A stretch of 64,000 bases of DNA from an uncultured Aquimarina sp. (GCA_947496355.1 CANMCO010000014.1:37950-101949); one strand, 5' to 3'; positions 43,576 through 53,893 are shown, numbered from the stretch's first letter. Translations and numbers: made by a program. The notes: a model not told the origin generated them from the sequence alone.

Positions 43576-44373
43576 ATGACAATAGCACAAAAAATAAAAA
43601 AATTAGATCTCTCTGAAGAAGATCTAAGCATACTTAACTCTCCTATTGGTCTGAAATATCTATTTGCCGATAAAAAACCGGATATCGCCAAAGCACTTAG
43701 AATGACCAAATACGAAATAGAGCTAAAGGAGTTACAGGCAGAATTGGTGAAGTTACAAAACTGGACTATACAAAATGGCAAGAAGATCGTTATACTTTTT
43801 GAAGGTCGAGATGCGGCAGGAAAAGGAGGCGCTATTAGACGATTCACAGCGCATATAAACCCAAGGCATTTTAAAATTATAGCGCTCCCCAAACCTACAC
43901 AAGAAGAACAAGGACAATGGTATTTTCAGCGATATGTTAATCAATTACCAAAGCCAGGAGAAATTATTTTTTTTGATCGTAGTTGGTATAACAGAGCTGT
44001 TGTAGAACCTGTAATGAGTTTTTGTACACAACAACAATATGATACTTTTATGGGGCAAGTAAATGATTTTGAACGTATGATATTAGAGTCAGATACCTAT
44101 CTTATAAAATTCTATTTTTCTATTACTAAAGAAGAGCAGGAATGTCGATTTAGAGATATCAAATCCAGTCCGTTGAAGAAATGGAAAATGACCCGTGTAG
44201 ATGAACGTGCACAAGAACTTTGGGACGAATACACAAAGTATAAAGTCAAAATGTTTGAGCACACCAATACCGATAACTCGCCATGGGTAATTATTGAAGC
44301 AGATAAAAAGACCAAAGCTCGAATACAAGCAATACAATATGTTCTAGATAACATCCCTTATCAAAAAGAATAA
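43576..44373 (+). CDS. ppk2: Polyphosphate kinase 2 (second of tandem pair)
   Basis: A 265-residue paralogue of the preceding gene with Walker A EGRDAAGKGG (76-85), RFTAHINPRHFKIIAL, KPTQEEQGQWYFQRY and FFDRSWYNRAVVEPV. It differs at the residue after WYN (Arg instead of His) and through the C-terminal half (MTRVDERAQELWDEYTKYK). Both copies keep the catalytic residues, so each is likely active, possibly with different nucleotide preferences or as a hetero-oligomer. A Dabb protein gene follows 24 nt downstream and may belong to the same operon. Confidence 0.93.
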   Translation: MTIAQKIKKLDLSEEDLSILNSPIGLKYLFADKKPDIAKALRMTKYEIELKELQAELVKLQNWTIQNGKKIVILFEGRDAAGKGGAIRRFTAHINPRHFKIIALPKPTQEEQGQWYFQRYVNQLPKPGEIIFFDRSWYNRAVVEPVMSFCTQQQYDTFMGQVNDFERMILESDTYLIKFYFSITKEEQECRFRDIKSSPLKKWKMTRVDERAQELWDEYTKYKVKMFEHTNTDNSPWVIIEADKKTKARIQAIQYVLDNIPYQKE

Positions 44374-44397
44374 ATATAACCGATTAAGATAAAAAGC

Positions 44398-44802
44398 ATG
44401 AAGCATTTAATACTCGCCATAATATGCTTGACTAGTTTTTCAATGGTTTCTCAAACCGAAAAGAAGGAAACTCATAATAACAAAATACAAGGAAACTTTG
44501 TCCACACAGTATTTTTTTGGCTTAATAACCCAAATAACCTTACAGAAAGAAAGGCATTTGAAGATGGAGTTACACTATTATTAGATCAATCTAAGTTTAT
44601 CACTTCTAGCCATATAGGAATTCCTGCTGATACTGCTACAAGACCAGTTGTAGATGATTCTTATACCTATTGCGTAGTGATTACTTTTGAATCAAAAAAA
44701 GCGCATGATAGTTATCAAGTTGACCCGTTGCATACCAAATTTGTTGATGAGAATAAAAGTCTTTGGAAAAAAGTATTGGTTTACGATTCTGTAAGTCAAT
44801 GA
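44398..44802 (+). CDS. Secreted Dabb-domain protein (stress-responsive A/B barrel)
   Basis: A signal peptide of about 19 residues (cut after VSQ) precedes a single Dabb dimeric alpha-beta barrel domain: FVHTVFFWLNNPNNLTERKA, ITSSHIGIPADTATRPVVDDSY and VVITFESKKAHDSYQVDPLH. This small ferredoxin-like fold is widespread and its substrate is unknown in most cases; export is typical for the Bacteroidota versions. It is the last gene of the PPK2 cluster and ends at a strong terminator. Confidence 0.88.
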   Translation: MKHLILAIICLTSFSMVSQTEKKETHNNKIQGNFVHTVFFWLNNPNNLTERKAFEDGVTLLLDQSKFITSSHIGIPADTATRPVVDDSYTYCVVITFESKKAHDSYQVDPLHTKFVDENKSLWKKVLVYDSVSQ

Positions 44803-44820
44803 AAAGTAATTTCATAAAAC

Positions 44821-44850
44821 AAAAAAGGTTTCGTAAACGAAACCTTTTTT
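44821..44850. terminator. Bidirectional terminator
   Basis: AAAAAAGGTTTCG (44821-44833) and CGAAACCTTTTTT (44838-44850) are perfect arms with loop TAAA. It serves the Dabb gene on plus and the M61 gene on minus. Confidence 0.88.
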
Positions 44851-44871
44851 GTTTTATATTCTATATCCAAA

Positions 44872-46749
44872 TCAGCCCTTTAACCAAGCATCTTTTAGTT
44901 TAGATTGCTCTGCGGTTGGATTATCTAGTAAGGTTAATTTCTTTCCCTTAGTATATGATTTTGTTAATTTGGTTTTAATAACTACTTCTTCACCTGCTCT
45001 ATTTAATTTTACTTCTAGATCATCACCTTCTTCCCATAGAAAAGTATCTCTAAGAATATCATTTGCATTTCGTAAGGTTAATTTAGTCCCATTAACTTCA
45101 ATAATATCATCATTTGGTTGCGCTCCATTTTCTGCCCAAAAGCTATTATCAGAAACTAATTCAGTAAAAAACAACCTTCCTGTTGCTTGATTACCAGCAA
45201 CAATCAAAGCGCCAGAATTCTGGATATAGTTTGTCTCTACCTTTTCAGTATTTATCTTAAGACCAACTTTACTAAAGAATTCTTCATAATTAATAGGAGT
45301 GGTACCTACAACGTGAGTCTTTAAAAACTCTCCTACAGATGGATACGTCATTTCGGTAATTTCTTCAATTATTTTATCATCTTCGAAAGGTTTATTTTTA
45401 CCATATTTACCCGATAATTCTTTCATTAAAGAAAGTATTCCTCTATTACCACCACTTTCTTGACGCATCAAAATATCAATACACATACCAATTAATGCTC
45501 CTTTTTCGTATACATTAATATAATTAGAAGCATACGGTTGATCCAATATATTTTCGCTCATTTCGGTAAAACTCATTGTATCATCAAACTGGCTTGCACT
45601 TTGGATTTTACCCATTATTTTTTCGTAGAACTCTCCTTCTTCTACCAAGTTCTGGTTCACTTGAAATAATGTTGCAAAATACTCTGTTACGCCCTCATAC
45701 ATCCATAAATGTTTTGAAAAAGTAGGCTCATTATAATCAAAATAATGTACATCTTCAGAATGCACGCTAAGCGGAGTAACAATATGAAAGAACTCATGTG
45801 ATACGACATCTATCATTGATGATGCCAAAGCATCTTCAGGAATTTGCTCGGGCAATACTACAACAGTCGACGTATGATGTTCTAAAGCTCCAAATCCATT
45901 TGGTGAACCTTCACCTCCTGTTGCCAAATACAGGTATATATCATAACGAGGAGTACTATTAATGTCTCCAAGATATGTCTTTTGCCTTTTCATCATCTTG
46001 AATACGGTTTCCTTTATTTTTGCCGCGGTATGAACTTGATTAGGAGAATATACACTTAATACAATTTTTATATCACCAACCTGAAATTCTTCAACATCAA
46101 GATTACCGTACATCATAGGGTTATCGGTAATCTCAAAATATCTAGTTGCAAAATACTTATCCGTAGTTATTGATCCGTCTTCACTCGTTTCAGAACCAAC
46201 TTTTTGCAAAGCCGAAGTTCTCTTCATTGGTGTTGGGGCTTTTACTTCTAAAGAATATTGATTGTTTTTCAACACATCAAAATAACCAACAAAACCATGC
46301 AGGTTTAACACATAATTTTCCTTTTCTATATTAGTTCCAGAAGGAGAAAAAGGAGCATCAATCGTTGTATTTTCTATATCATAAGTATCATTAACCAAAT
46401 AACCAATCTTATCCAACTGTTTTGCATTGGTAATTAACCAAGTATTGTTATCTAATTTTTCGGTCTTGATTTCATTTCCTTCATAATCAAAAGCTTTAAA
46501 ATCATCTACAAATTTTCCAAAATCACTTACAGCATAGGTTCCTTGAACCACCTTGGGAAGGTAATATTTTACAGTATCTTGTACAAAACGCCCTGGATTA
46601 ATAATTACCGGTGCTCTGTCATCTGTAATTTGGGTTAAATCTATTGTCGTTGCTATAGGTAAACTTGTTGCTATATCATTTGAAGGATTTTTAACTCCAC
46701 ATCCTACCAACAATAAACCAATAGAAATCTTGGCTAAAGTATTTTTCAT
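44872..46749 (-). CDS. M61-family metallopeptidase with PDZ domain, lipoprotein
   Basis: A 625-residue protein with lipobox VGC (Cys17). The N-terminal beta domain (30-250) is that of M61 glycyl aminopeptidases. The zinc site is H318-EFF-H322 with the third ligand in WMYEGVTEY (Glu352). The C-terminal 120 residues form a PDZ-like domain (FFTELVSDNSFWAENGAQPN, DDIIEVNGTKL). It is anchored in the periplasm or outer membrane and trims peptides with Gly or Ala at the N-terminus in the characterised members. It is divergent from an alpha/beta hydrolase gene with 131 nt between starts. Confidence 0.9.
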   Translation of the reverse strand: MKNTLAKISIGLLLVGCGVKNPSNDIATSLPIATTIDLTQITDDRAPVIINPGRFVQDTVKYYLPKVVQGTYAVSDFGKFVDDFKAFDYEGNEIKTEKLDNNTWLITNAKQLDKIGYLVNDTYDIENTTIDAPFSPSGTNIEKENYVLNLHGFVGYFDVLKNNQYSLEVKAPTPMKRTSALQKVGSETSEDGSITTDKYFATRYFEITDNPMMYGNLDVEEFQVGDIKIVLSVYSPNQVHTAAKIKETVFKMMKRQKTYLGDINSTPRYDIYLYLATGGEGSPNGFGALEHHTSTVVVLPEQIPEDALASSMIDVVSHEFFHIVTPLSVHSEDVHYFDYNEPTFSKHLWMYEGVTEYFATLFQVNQNLVEEGEFYEKIMGKIQSASQFDDTMSFTEMSENILDQPYASNYINVYEKGALIGMCIDILMRQESGGNRGILSLMKELSGKYGKNKPFEDDKIIEEITEMTYPSVGEFLKTHVVGTTPINYEEFFSKVGLKINTEKVETNYIQNSGALIVAGNQATGRLFFTELVSDNSFWAENGAQPNDDIIEVNGTKLTLRNANDILRDTFLWEEGDDLEVKLNRAGEEVVIKTKLTKSYTKGKKLTLLDNPTAEQSKLKDAWLKG

Positions 46750-46880
46750 TTTTTCAAATTAAGTATTTACTATTGCTAGACTGATAAAAGGTACTAGCGT
46801 TACAATTTCGCCTCGCAAAATATACAATTTGTATAGACTTTAGCTTATTTTTAGCACTTTTTAATGATAAAACCTCATTT

Positions 46881-47657
46881 TTGGATTTACTAATTAATAA
46901 ACATAGAATACGATTTTCAATAGACTCAAAATCATTAAACCCTAATAAAGCAACAATCATTTTTTTGCATGATTCATTAGGTTGTATCGAACTATGGCGA
47001 GATTTTCCAGAAGAAGTAAGTTTAAATACTGGATATAATGTTCTTTCCTATGATCGCCAAGGGTACGGAAAATCTGCTCCTTTTACGATAACCAAAAGAA
47101 GCAATGATTACCTTAAAAAGGAAGCCGAAACATTGGGTGAAATTATAGATGCACTGCGTCTAAAAAATGTAATTTTATTTGGTCATAGTGATGGCGGAAC
47201 TATCGCTTTGTTAGCAGCCGCTCTTTATCCAGAAAAAATAACCGGTATCATTACTGAAGGAGCACATGTTTTTATTGAACCGGAAACACTTAAAGGGATT
47301 CGAGAAGCTAAAAAAGCATATACTACGACGAATCTTAAAGAAAAATTATCCAAATACCATGCAGATAAGACAGAAGATGTTTTTAATATTTGGGTAGAAA
47401 CTTGGCTTTCAGATAAATTTCAGTCTTGGAATATCGAAAAATTCCTTCCTAAAATAATATGTCCTTCATTGATCATTCAGGGAGAAAAAGACGAGTATGG
47501 AACGGTAGATCAAGTTCACTCCATAATCAAAAACACCACCGGAAAAGCTACTCCTTTATTAATCCCTAATATTGCTCACACCCCACATAGAGAAGCTCCA
47601 GCTTATGTAATTGAACAAACGGTGCGGTTTCTAAAAGAAACACTTTTTCCTTGTTAA
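46881..47657 (+). CDS. Alpha/beta hydrolase
   Basis: A 258-residue cytoplasmic hydrolase without signal peptide. The oxyanion region is FLHDSLGCIELW (Asp in place of the common Gly after His), the nucleophile elbow is GHSDGG with Ser103, the acid is likely Asp in QGEKDEYG (about 205), and the His is in IPNIAHTPHREAP (about 236). Substrates cannot be inferred. It lies between the divergent M61 peptidase and the S9 peptidase gene on the same strand (108 nt). Confidence 0.88.
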   Translation: MDLLINKHRIRFSIDSKSLNPNKATIIFLHDSLGCIELWRDFPEEVSLNTGYNVLSYDRQGYGKSAPFTITKRSNDYLKKEAETLGEIIDALRLKNVILFGHSDGGTIALLAAALYPEKITGIITEGAHVFIEPETLKGIREAKKAYTTTNLKEKLSKYHADKTEDVFNIWVETWLSDKFQSWNIEKFLPKIICPSLIIQGEKDEYGTVDQVHSIIKNTTGKATPLLIPNIAHTPHREAPAYVIEQTVRFLKETLFPC

Positions 47658-47765
47658 AAAAATGATAAAAGTTATAAAACTAATTTTTTATTTAAAACCT
47701 TGTACACTTATATCTACTTAATCTTTCTTGATTAAGGCATAATTAATAATTTTAACATACCAAAA

Positions 47766-50207
47766 ATGAAATTCATCAAATCAATCTTTTCACTTTTCCT
47801 GATCTCATCAATCTGTACTGCACAGGAAAATGTCAATTACCGGAAACCATCTAAAGAAATTCTAGATTTAGTAGATGTATCTTTGGCTCCTTCTGTTCGT
47901 ATGGATGCTAAAGGTGAAAATTTAATTTTTTTATATAGAAATAATTATAAAACTATTGCCGAATTATCAGAAAAAGAAATGAGACTTGCAGGGTTAAGAA
48001 TAAACCCGAAAACTAACATTTCTAGTAGAGCTAGGTATTTTAATAATATTAAGGTAAAAAAGACTAAAGATAAAGAAGCTTTACAGGTAACTGGATTGCC
48101 AAAAAACGCACGTATTACTAATTTGAACTGGTCTCCAGATCAAAGCATGGCTGCTTTTACTAATACAACATCAAACGGAGTTGAGTTGTGGGTATTGAAT
48201 ATCACAAATGGAAAAGCTACAAAAATTACCCAAGCCAATCTAAATGCGAATATGGGAAGTCCTTACCAATGGTTTAGAGATAACTCTGGAGTATTGGTAA
48301 AATTCTTGCCTTCTGAACGAAAACAACTCATCGATACACAAGAAGCAGTTCCTACAGGCCCTACAATTACCATTAGCGAAGGAACCAAAGCTCAAAACAG
48401 AACCTATCAAGATTTATTAAAAAATTCAAATGACGAGTACAATTTTGAACAATTAGCAATTTCTGAACTCAAAAAGGTTACTCTTGACGGTAAAATAGAA
48501 AACTGGGCTCCGGTAGCAATGTATAGTTCATTCTCTTTTTCACCAAACGGAGCGTATGTTATAGCAACTGAAATTCAGAAACCATTTTCTTATTTAGTAC
48601 CATATAGAAGGTTTCCACAAGAAACTAAGTTATTCAAAAACACTGGAGAAGTTGTTAAAAGTATCAATAAAGTCCCATTGACTGAAGTTTTGCCTAAAGG
48701 CTTTATGGCTACCAGAACAGGTAAAAGATCGATGACATGGTGTTCTAATCAGCCTTCAACGTTAGTCTGGGCTGAAGCATTGGATAAAGGTGACCCAGAA
48801 GTAGCAGTGGCATATAGAGATGAGGTGTTTCAACTAGAAGCTCCTTTTACCGGTTCGCCTAAATCTATTTTAAAAACAATAAATCGTTTCTGGCGAATAG
48901 ATTGGTCGAATAGTGAACATGCAATTGCATATGATTATTGGTGGAACACTAGAAATACAAAGGCATATATATTTAACCCTTCAGAACCAGATCAAAAACC
49001 AAATATTATTCATGACAGAAATTATCAGGATAGATACAATGATCCAGGTACCCCTGTAACTATAAGAAACGAATATGGGTATTCTGTGGTCAACATAGAA
49101 AATAATAATATACATCTAATGGGGGATGGTTATACCAAAGAAGGACAGTTTCCATTTATTGATAAACTTGACCTAAGGTCAAATAAAACTACCAGAATCT
49201 ATCAATCTTCGTATACTGATAAAGTTGAAAACATTAATACAGCAATCAATCTAAAAAAAGGAGATTTTTTGGTGAGAATTGAATCGCCTAATGAATATCC
49301 TAATTATTATATAAGAAACATCAACGAAAAAGATAATTTGAAACAAATTACATCCTTTACAAATCCTTTTTCCGGAATTCAAAATGTACATAAAGAAGTT
49401 ATTAAATATAAGAGAGATGATGGCTTAGAATTGTCTGGAACACTTTACCTTCCTATTGGTTATGATAAAGCTAAGAAGGAAAAAATGCCAATGATTCTTT
49501 GGGCATATCCTGAGGAATTTAAGGATAAAAGTAGTGCTTCACAATCTACTTCCAACCCAAATGAGTTCACATATCCTTTCTGGGGGTCGATGCTATATTG
49601 GGTTACCAAGGGTTACGTAGTCTTAGATGATGCTTCTTTCCCTATTGTTGGAGAAGGTGACGAAGAACCAAATGACTCTTTTAGAAAGCAATTGGTAGCA
49701 AATGGTAAAGCTGCCATAGATGCGGTAGACGCTTTAGGGTATATTGACAGAGATCGTGTTGCGGTTGGGGGACATTCTTACGGAGCTTTCATGACTGCCA
49801 ATTTATTATCACATTCTAACCTATTTGCTGCAGGAATCGCAAGAAGCGGGGCTTATAATAGAACGCTTACTCCTTTTGGTTTTCAAAGTGAAGAAAGAAG
49901 CTATTGGGAAGCTCCAGAAATCTATTATAACATGTCTCCTTTTATGCACGCCGATAAAATGAAAACTCCATTACTTTTGATTCATGGTGAAGCAGACAAC
50001 AACTCTGGTACTTATCCATTACAAAGTGAGCGCTATTTTAATGCATTAAAGGGATTAGGAGCGACTACAAGACTTGTAGTATTACCAAAAGAAAGTCATG
50101 GATATAGAGCTAAAGAATCTATTCTTCATTTACTATGGGAACAAGATCAATGGTTAGAAAAATACGTGAAAAACAGAAAAAAACCTGATCAGGAAGGCAC
50201 GAATTAA
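47766..50207 (+). CDS. Exported S9-family prolyl oligopeptidase-like serine peptidase
   Basis: An 813-residue protein with a signal peptide cut near CTAQ. An N-terminal propeller (about 60-560: ITNLNWSPDQSMAAFTN, YSSFSFSPNGAYVIATE) is followed by a peptidase domain with the nucleophile in GGHSYGAFMTANLL, the Asp in LLIHGEADNNSG and the His in LPKESHGYRA. The sequence resembles glutamyl endopeptidase-like S9 members of plants and Bacteroidota. It would degrade peptides in the periplasm after uptake. A strong terminator follows. Confidence 0.9.
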   Translation: MKFIKSIFSLFLISSICTAQENVNYRKPSKEILDLVDVSLAPSVRMDAKGENLIFLYRNNYKTIAELSEKEMRLAGLRINPKTNISSRARYFNNIKVKKTKDKEALQVTGLPKNARITNLNWSPDQSMAAFTNTTSNGVELWVLNITNGKATKITQANLNANMGSPYQWFRDNSGVLVKFLPSERKQLIDTQEAVPTGPTITISEGTKAQNRTYQDLLKNSNDEYNFEQLAISELKKVTLDGKIENWAPVAMYSSFSFSPNGAYVIATEIQKPFSYLVPYRRFPQETKLFKNTGEVVKSINKVPLTEVLPKGFMATRTGKRSMTWCSNQPSTLVWAEALDKGDPEVAVAYRDEVFQLEAPFTGSPKSILKTINRFWRIDWSNSEHAIAYDYWWNTRNTKAYIFNPSEPDQKPNIIHDRNYQDRYNDPGTPVTIRNEYGYSVVNIENNNIHLMGDGYTKEGQFPFIDKLDLRSNKTTRIYQSSYTDKVENINTAINLKKGDFLVRIESPNEYPNYYIRNINEKDNLKQITSFTNPFSGIQNVHKEVIKYKRDDGLELSGTLYLPIGYDKAKKEKMPMILWAYPEEFKDKSSASQSTSNPNEFTYPFWGSMLYWVTKGYVVLDDASFPIVGEGDEEPNDSFRKQLVANGKAAIDAVDALGYIDRDRVAVGGHSYGAFMTANLLSHSNLFAAGIARSGAYNRTLTPFGFQSEERSYWEAPEIYYNMSPFMHADKMKTPLLLIHGEADNNSGTYPLQSERYFNALKGLGATTRLVVLPKESHGYRAKESILHLLWEQDQWLEKYVKNRKKPDQEGTN

Positions 50208-50222
50208 TCCTTAATAACATAT

Positions 50223-50257
50223 AAAAAAATAGCCCCTAATTTAGGGGCTATTTTTTT
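50223..50257. terminator. Bidirectional terminator
   Basis: AAAAAAATAGCCCCTA (50223-50238) pairs perfectly with TAGGGGCTATTTTTTT (50242-50257) around a 3-nt loop. It serves the convergent S9 peptidase and hybrid kinase genes. Confidence 0.88.
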
Positions 50258-50268
50258 ATAACAATATT

Positions 50269-52461
50269 TTAGACTAATAAATTCTTAGCTATTATATTTC
50301 TAAGATCGTTTTTATTTAGCGGTTTATTAATTATGTCATTCATACCAATAGCCATACATTCTTCTTGCACCTCACTAAGTTCAGAAGCTGTGAGTGCAAT
50401 TATAGGTGTACTTTGGTCAAATTCTCGTATACGTTTGGTTGCCTCTACACCATTAAGGTATGGCATGTTTAGGTCCATCAAAATAAGGTCAAAATCTTCT
50501 TTTTTAACCATTTGCAATGCATTAAAACCGTTTTCAACTATAATACAATCATATCCTATAATATTCAAAAGATTTTTTGTAACTATTTGATTTATCTTAT
50601 TATCCTCTGCAACCAAAATTCTTCTATATACATTAGTAGGGGTTTCATTTTCTATATTTAGCTCGTTCTCTCCTTTTTCATCAATGATTTCCAAATCCAA
50701 GTCAAAATAGAATTTGGTACCTCTACCCTCCTTACTATCAAGATGAATTTCACTATTCATCATTTCCAAAAGATTTTTTACAATTGATAAACCCAACCCT
50801 GTACCTTCGACCTTATTAAATTCTCTTCCAACCTGAGAAAATTTTTCAAACACAAACTCTTTTTTATCTTCAGGTATGCCTACGCCATTATCCTCTACTT
50901 CATATCTAATTTTTACTTGATCCTCGTCTATAGAAATTATCTTGATTCTTAACCATATGGTTCCATTTTCAGTAAATTTAGTAGAATTACCTAATAAATT
51001 AATTAGTATTTCTGACAGCTTAAGGGAGTCAACACTTAATACTTTAGGAAGCTCTTTTTGTATATCCAAAACAAGCTCATTGTTTTTATTTTTTGCATTA
51101 TACTCAAAAGAAAATAAAAGGTTTTGGGAAAGTTGAGAAAGATCTGTTGGTGTCTTTGTCAATTTTTCTTTATCTGATTCTATTTTGCTTATTTTCAGTA
51201 CTTTATTTATCAAATCTAGAAGATAGTCCCCAGAAAACTTTAATGAGTTAAGTAGTTTTTTATGTTTAGACAAAATATCATCATCTTCTAATAAAAGTGT
51301 CGTAATCCCTACAACACCATATAGCGGCGTCCTCAATTCATGACTTACAGTAGAGATAAATTGAGACTTTATATTCATTAATTTTTCTGCCTCAGTTTTA
51401 GCCTCGATCAATTGTGCATTGCTCTCTTTTAATACATTACTAAGTTTTTTCTTAGATACATAGCCACGATAAAAGAAAAAGGCGCCTATCGACAATATAA
51501 TAAGGCTAATAGAAATAATTATAATTATGATATTATTTCTTGAAATTTTAGCCAAATATTCCTTTTCTTTTTTTGTGGTTTCAAGTTCTCTCTGGAATTC
51601 ATCTACACTAAAATTTATCTTAGCAATTTCTATTTGTTTCAATTTTTCTTCATCAAATAATTTGTCTTTATAAAACAAATACTTTTTGATATTATACAAG
51701 GCCGAGTCTGTATTATCAATCTCTTGAAAAGCGTTAAACTTTGCTTCATATACATCTCTTAACACAGAAAAAATATTCTTTTCCTCTACAGCGCTAATTA
51801 CTTCATTAAATAATTGATTTGCTTTTTGATAGTCTTTTTTACCTGCATAATATCTCCCAAACAAATATTTGATATCATTAATTAAAACAATATTTGGGTC
51901 GCTTTGGGCTAATTTCTCGGCCTCTTGAAGATACTGAAAAGCCAGATCAAATTCTCCCTCATCAATATAAGTCCAGCCAAGATTTAGTATAGGCCCAAGG
52001 GTCTCCTTATCATTTTTAATATTCTTTGCTACTAGCAATGATTGATTGTAGAAATCAATACCCGTTTTAAAATCCTGATATCCGTCAGAATACACATTAC
52101 CTAAACCATTTAACCCTCTTACAATCCAAATAGAATCTCTAGCGCTTATAGCATATTTAAGTGTTTCTTTATAATGAAATTCTGAATTTTTAAAATCTTC
52201 TATAACCTCATAATTACAGGCCATAAAATAATGACCTCTGCTTATATCTACATCACTATTGATTTGATGCGCTAGATTGACAACTTTAATGCAGTAATCT
52301 AAAGACTCTTTAATCTTGTAATCGCCGAGTAAGTTTCTGGATTTAGCAACAAAACTATCAATACTATCAATAGCAATCTGCTTTGGTGAATCTTGCCCGT
52401 AAGCAATACCACTTATAGACAAAAAACAAAGTGCAAAAAAAATTGTTCTCAAATCTCCCAA
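50269..52461 (-). CDS. Hybrid histidine kinase with TPR sensor and C-terminal receiver
   Basis: A 730-residue protein. Signal peptide (cut after AYGQ), periplasmic TPR region (about 35-270; e.g. GLGNVYSDGYQDFKTGIDFY), one membrane span (311-331, very Ile-rich), coiled coil, HisKA with His374 in SHELRTPL, ATPase domain with DNGVGIPEDKKEFVFEKF and GTGLGLSI, then a receiver domain (about 613-730) with EDNKIN and the acceptor Asp in LILMDLNMPYLNG. No output domain and no adjacent response regulator: signal flow would need a phosphotransfer partner elsewhere. The TPR sensor parallels the kinase at 31414-33465, but the kinase class differs. Confidence 0.92.
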   Translation of the reverse strand: MGDLRTIFFALCFLSISGIAYGQDSPKQIAIDSIDSFVAKSRNLLGDYKIKESLDYCIKVVNLAHQINSDVDISRGHYFMACNYEVIEDFKNSEFHYKETLKYAISARDSIWIVRGLNGLGNVYSDGYQDFKTGIDFYNQSLLVAKNIKNDKETLGPILNLGWTYIDEGEFDLAFQYLQEAEKLAQSDPNIVLINDIKYLFGRYYAGKKDYQKANQLFNEVISAVEEKNIFSVLRDVYEAKFNAFQEIDNTDSALYNIKKYLFYKDKLFDEEKLKQIEIAKINFSVDEFQRELETTKKEKEYLAKISRNNIIIIIISISLIILSIGAFFFYRGYVSKKKLSNVLKESNAQLIEAKTEAEKLMNIKSQFISTVSHELRTPLYGVVGITTLLLEDDDILSKHKKLLNSLKFSGDYLLDLINKVLKISKIESDKEKLTKTPTDLSQLSQNLLFSFEYNAKNKNNELVLDIQKELPKVLSVDSLKLSEILINLLGNSTKFTENGTIWLRIKIISIDEDQVKIRYEVEDNGVGIPEDKKEFVFEKFSQVGREFNKVEGTGLGLSIVKNLLEMMNSEIHLDSKEGRGTKFYFDLDLEIIDEKGENELNIENETPTNVYRRILVAEDNKINQIVTKNLLNIIGYDCIIVENGFNALQMVKKEDFDLILMDLNMPYLNGVEATKRIREFDQSTPIIALTASELSEVQEECMAIGMNDIINKPLNKNDLRNIIAKNLLV

Positions 52462-52741
52462 ATTATAAGTTACGTATACCCAATTTAACTAACGAATAGC
52501 TCGCTGTAAAAAGTCCCCCAAAGTAAGTGTGTACTTACATATAATTGGTTAATTTAATGAAAAAACCTTAAAAATCATTCTAAATAGTATTGATATATCT
52601 TATAACATTATATTTCCTATGCTATTCTGTTCTCTATATAATCAATTACATCAGTAATTAAACCATTGTATTCATCAAATCAATCACAATGAAAATTTTC
52701 TATCAGTAAGCATTAGCGAAGACAACTAATACAAAATCCAT
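52462..52741. other. Intergenic stretch
   Basis: About 280 AT-rich bases upstream of the hybrid kinase and downstream of the ychF terminator. I see no gene or clear element in it. Confidence 0.5.
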
Positions 52742-52780
52742 AAAAAAACCTCTCTATTAATCAAATAGAGAGGTTTTTTT
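52742..52780. terminator. Terminator of ychF
   Basis: AAAAAAACCTCTCTATT (52742-52758) and AATAGAGAGGTTTTTTT (52764-52780) are perfect 17-bp arms with a 5-nt loop, 18 nt beyond the ychF stop on the minus strand. Confidence 0.88.
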
Positions 52781-52798
52781 TATTTGTTAAAACGTTTT

Positions 52799-53893
52799 TT
52801 ACACATTGAAAAGGAAATGCATTACATCTCCATCTTTTACTACATAAGCTTTTCCTTCTACTCCTAATTTTCCAGCTTCTCGAGCTTTTGCTTCACTACC
52901 ATACTTAACATAATCATCATATTTGATTACCTCTGCTCGTATAAAGCCTTTTTCGAAATCCGTATGAATTACACCTGCTGCTTGAGGGGCAGTAGCGCCT
53001 ATATTTACTGTCCATGCTCTTACTTCCTTAACTCCCGCAGTAAAATAAGTCTGTTGATTCAACAACTTATATGCTGCTCTTATTAATACTGAAGCTCCAG
53101 GTTCTTCGAGTCCTATATCCTGTAAAAACATTTGTCTTTCTTCATAATCATCTAATTCTGTAATGTCTGCTTCTGTTCCTACTGCCAAAACGATTACTTC
53201 TGCATTTTCAGTGGCGACTGCTTCTTTTACTTTGTTCACATAATCATTTCCATTAACCGCAGCACTTTCATCCACATTACATACATATAGTACTGGTTTA
53301 TCCGTTATAAACTGCAATGGTTGCACATATGCTTCTCTATCATCATCTGAAATATCAATTGCTCTAACTGATATCCCTGCTTCTAAACCCTCTTTGATGG
53401 TTAGTAAAATTGATTCCTCTTTCTGCGCTTCTTTATTACCTGTTTTGGCAGCTCGTTTGACTTTGTCTAACTTTTTCTCTGCGCTTTCAAGGTCTTTAAG
53501 TTGTAGTTCAATGTCAATAGTTTCCTTATCTCTTATTGGATCAACAGACCCATCTACATGCACAATATTGTCATTATCAAAACAGCGTAATACATGTATA
53601 ATAGCATCTGTTTCACGAATATTTCCTAAAAATTGATTACCTAAACCTTCCCCTTTACTTGCGCCTTTTACTAAACCAGCAATATCTACAATATCAACTG
53701 TTGCAGGCAATACTCGCTCAGGATTTACCAATTCTTCTAACTTTTCCAATCTTGGATCTGGTACATTAACAACACCAATATTTGGTTCTATAGTGCAAAA
53801 AGGAAAGTTCGCACTTTGTGCTTTAGCATTAGATAAACAATTAAATAATGTTGATTTTCCAACATTTGGTAATCCTACGATTCCTGCTTTCAT
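52799..53893 (-). CDS. ychF: YchF/OLA1 GTPase-family ATPase
   Basis: A 364-residue protein at the standard length. The G1 motif is GLPNVGKST (7-15), followed by the Obg-like DIVDIAGLVKGASKGEGLGN. The G4-equivalent position reads YVCNVDES rather than NKxD, the change that makes this family prefer ATP. The C-terminal TGS-like domain is seen in VRAWTVNIGATAPQAAGVIH and FEKGFIRAEVI. It is a conserved translation/stress-linked ATPase of the cytoplasm. It stands alone with its own promoter and terminator. Confidence 0.95.
   Translation of the reverse strand: MKAGIVGLPNVGKSTLFNCLSNAKAQSANFPFCTIEPNIGVVNVPDPRLEKLEELVNPERVLPATVDIVDIAGLVKGASKGEGLGNQFLGNIRETDAIIHVLRCFDNDNIVHVDGSVDPIRDKETIDIELQLKDLESAEKKLDKVKRAAKTGNKEAQKEESILLTIKEGLEAGISVRAIDISDDDREAYVQPLQFITDKPVLYVCNVDESAAVNGNDYVNKVKEAVATENAEVIVLAVGTEADITELDDYEERQMFLQDIGLEEPGASVLIRAAYKLLNQQTYFTAGVKEVRAWTVNIGATAPQAAGVIHTDFEKGFIRAEVIKYDDYVKYGSEAKAREAGKLGVEGKAYVVKDGDVMHFLFNV

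Noticed and set aside
42831..44354. Several minus-strand frames of 60-116 codons under the PPK2 genes
   Set aside because: They mirror the conserved PPK2 coding sequence in both copies and are shadows of it.
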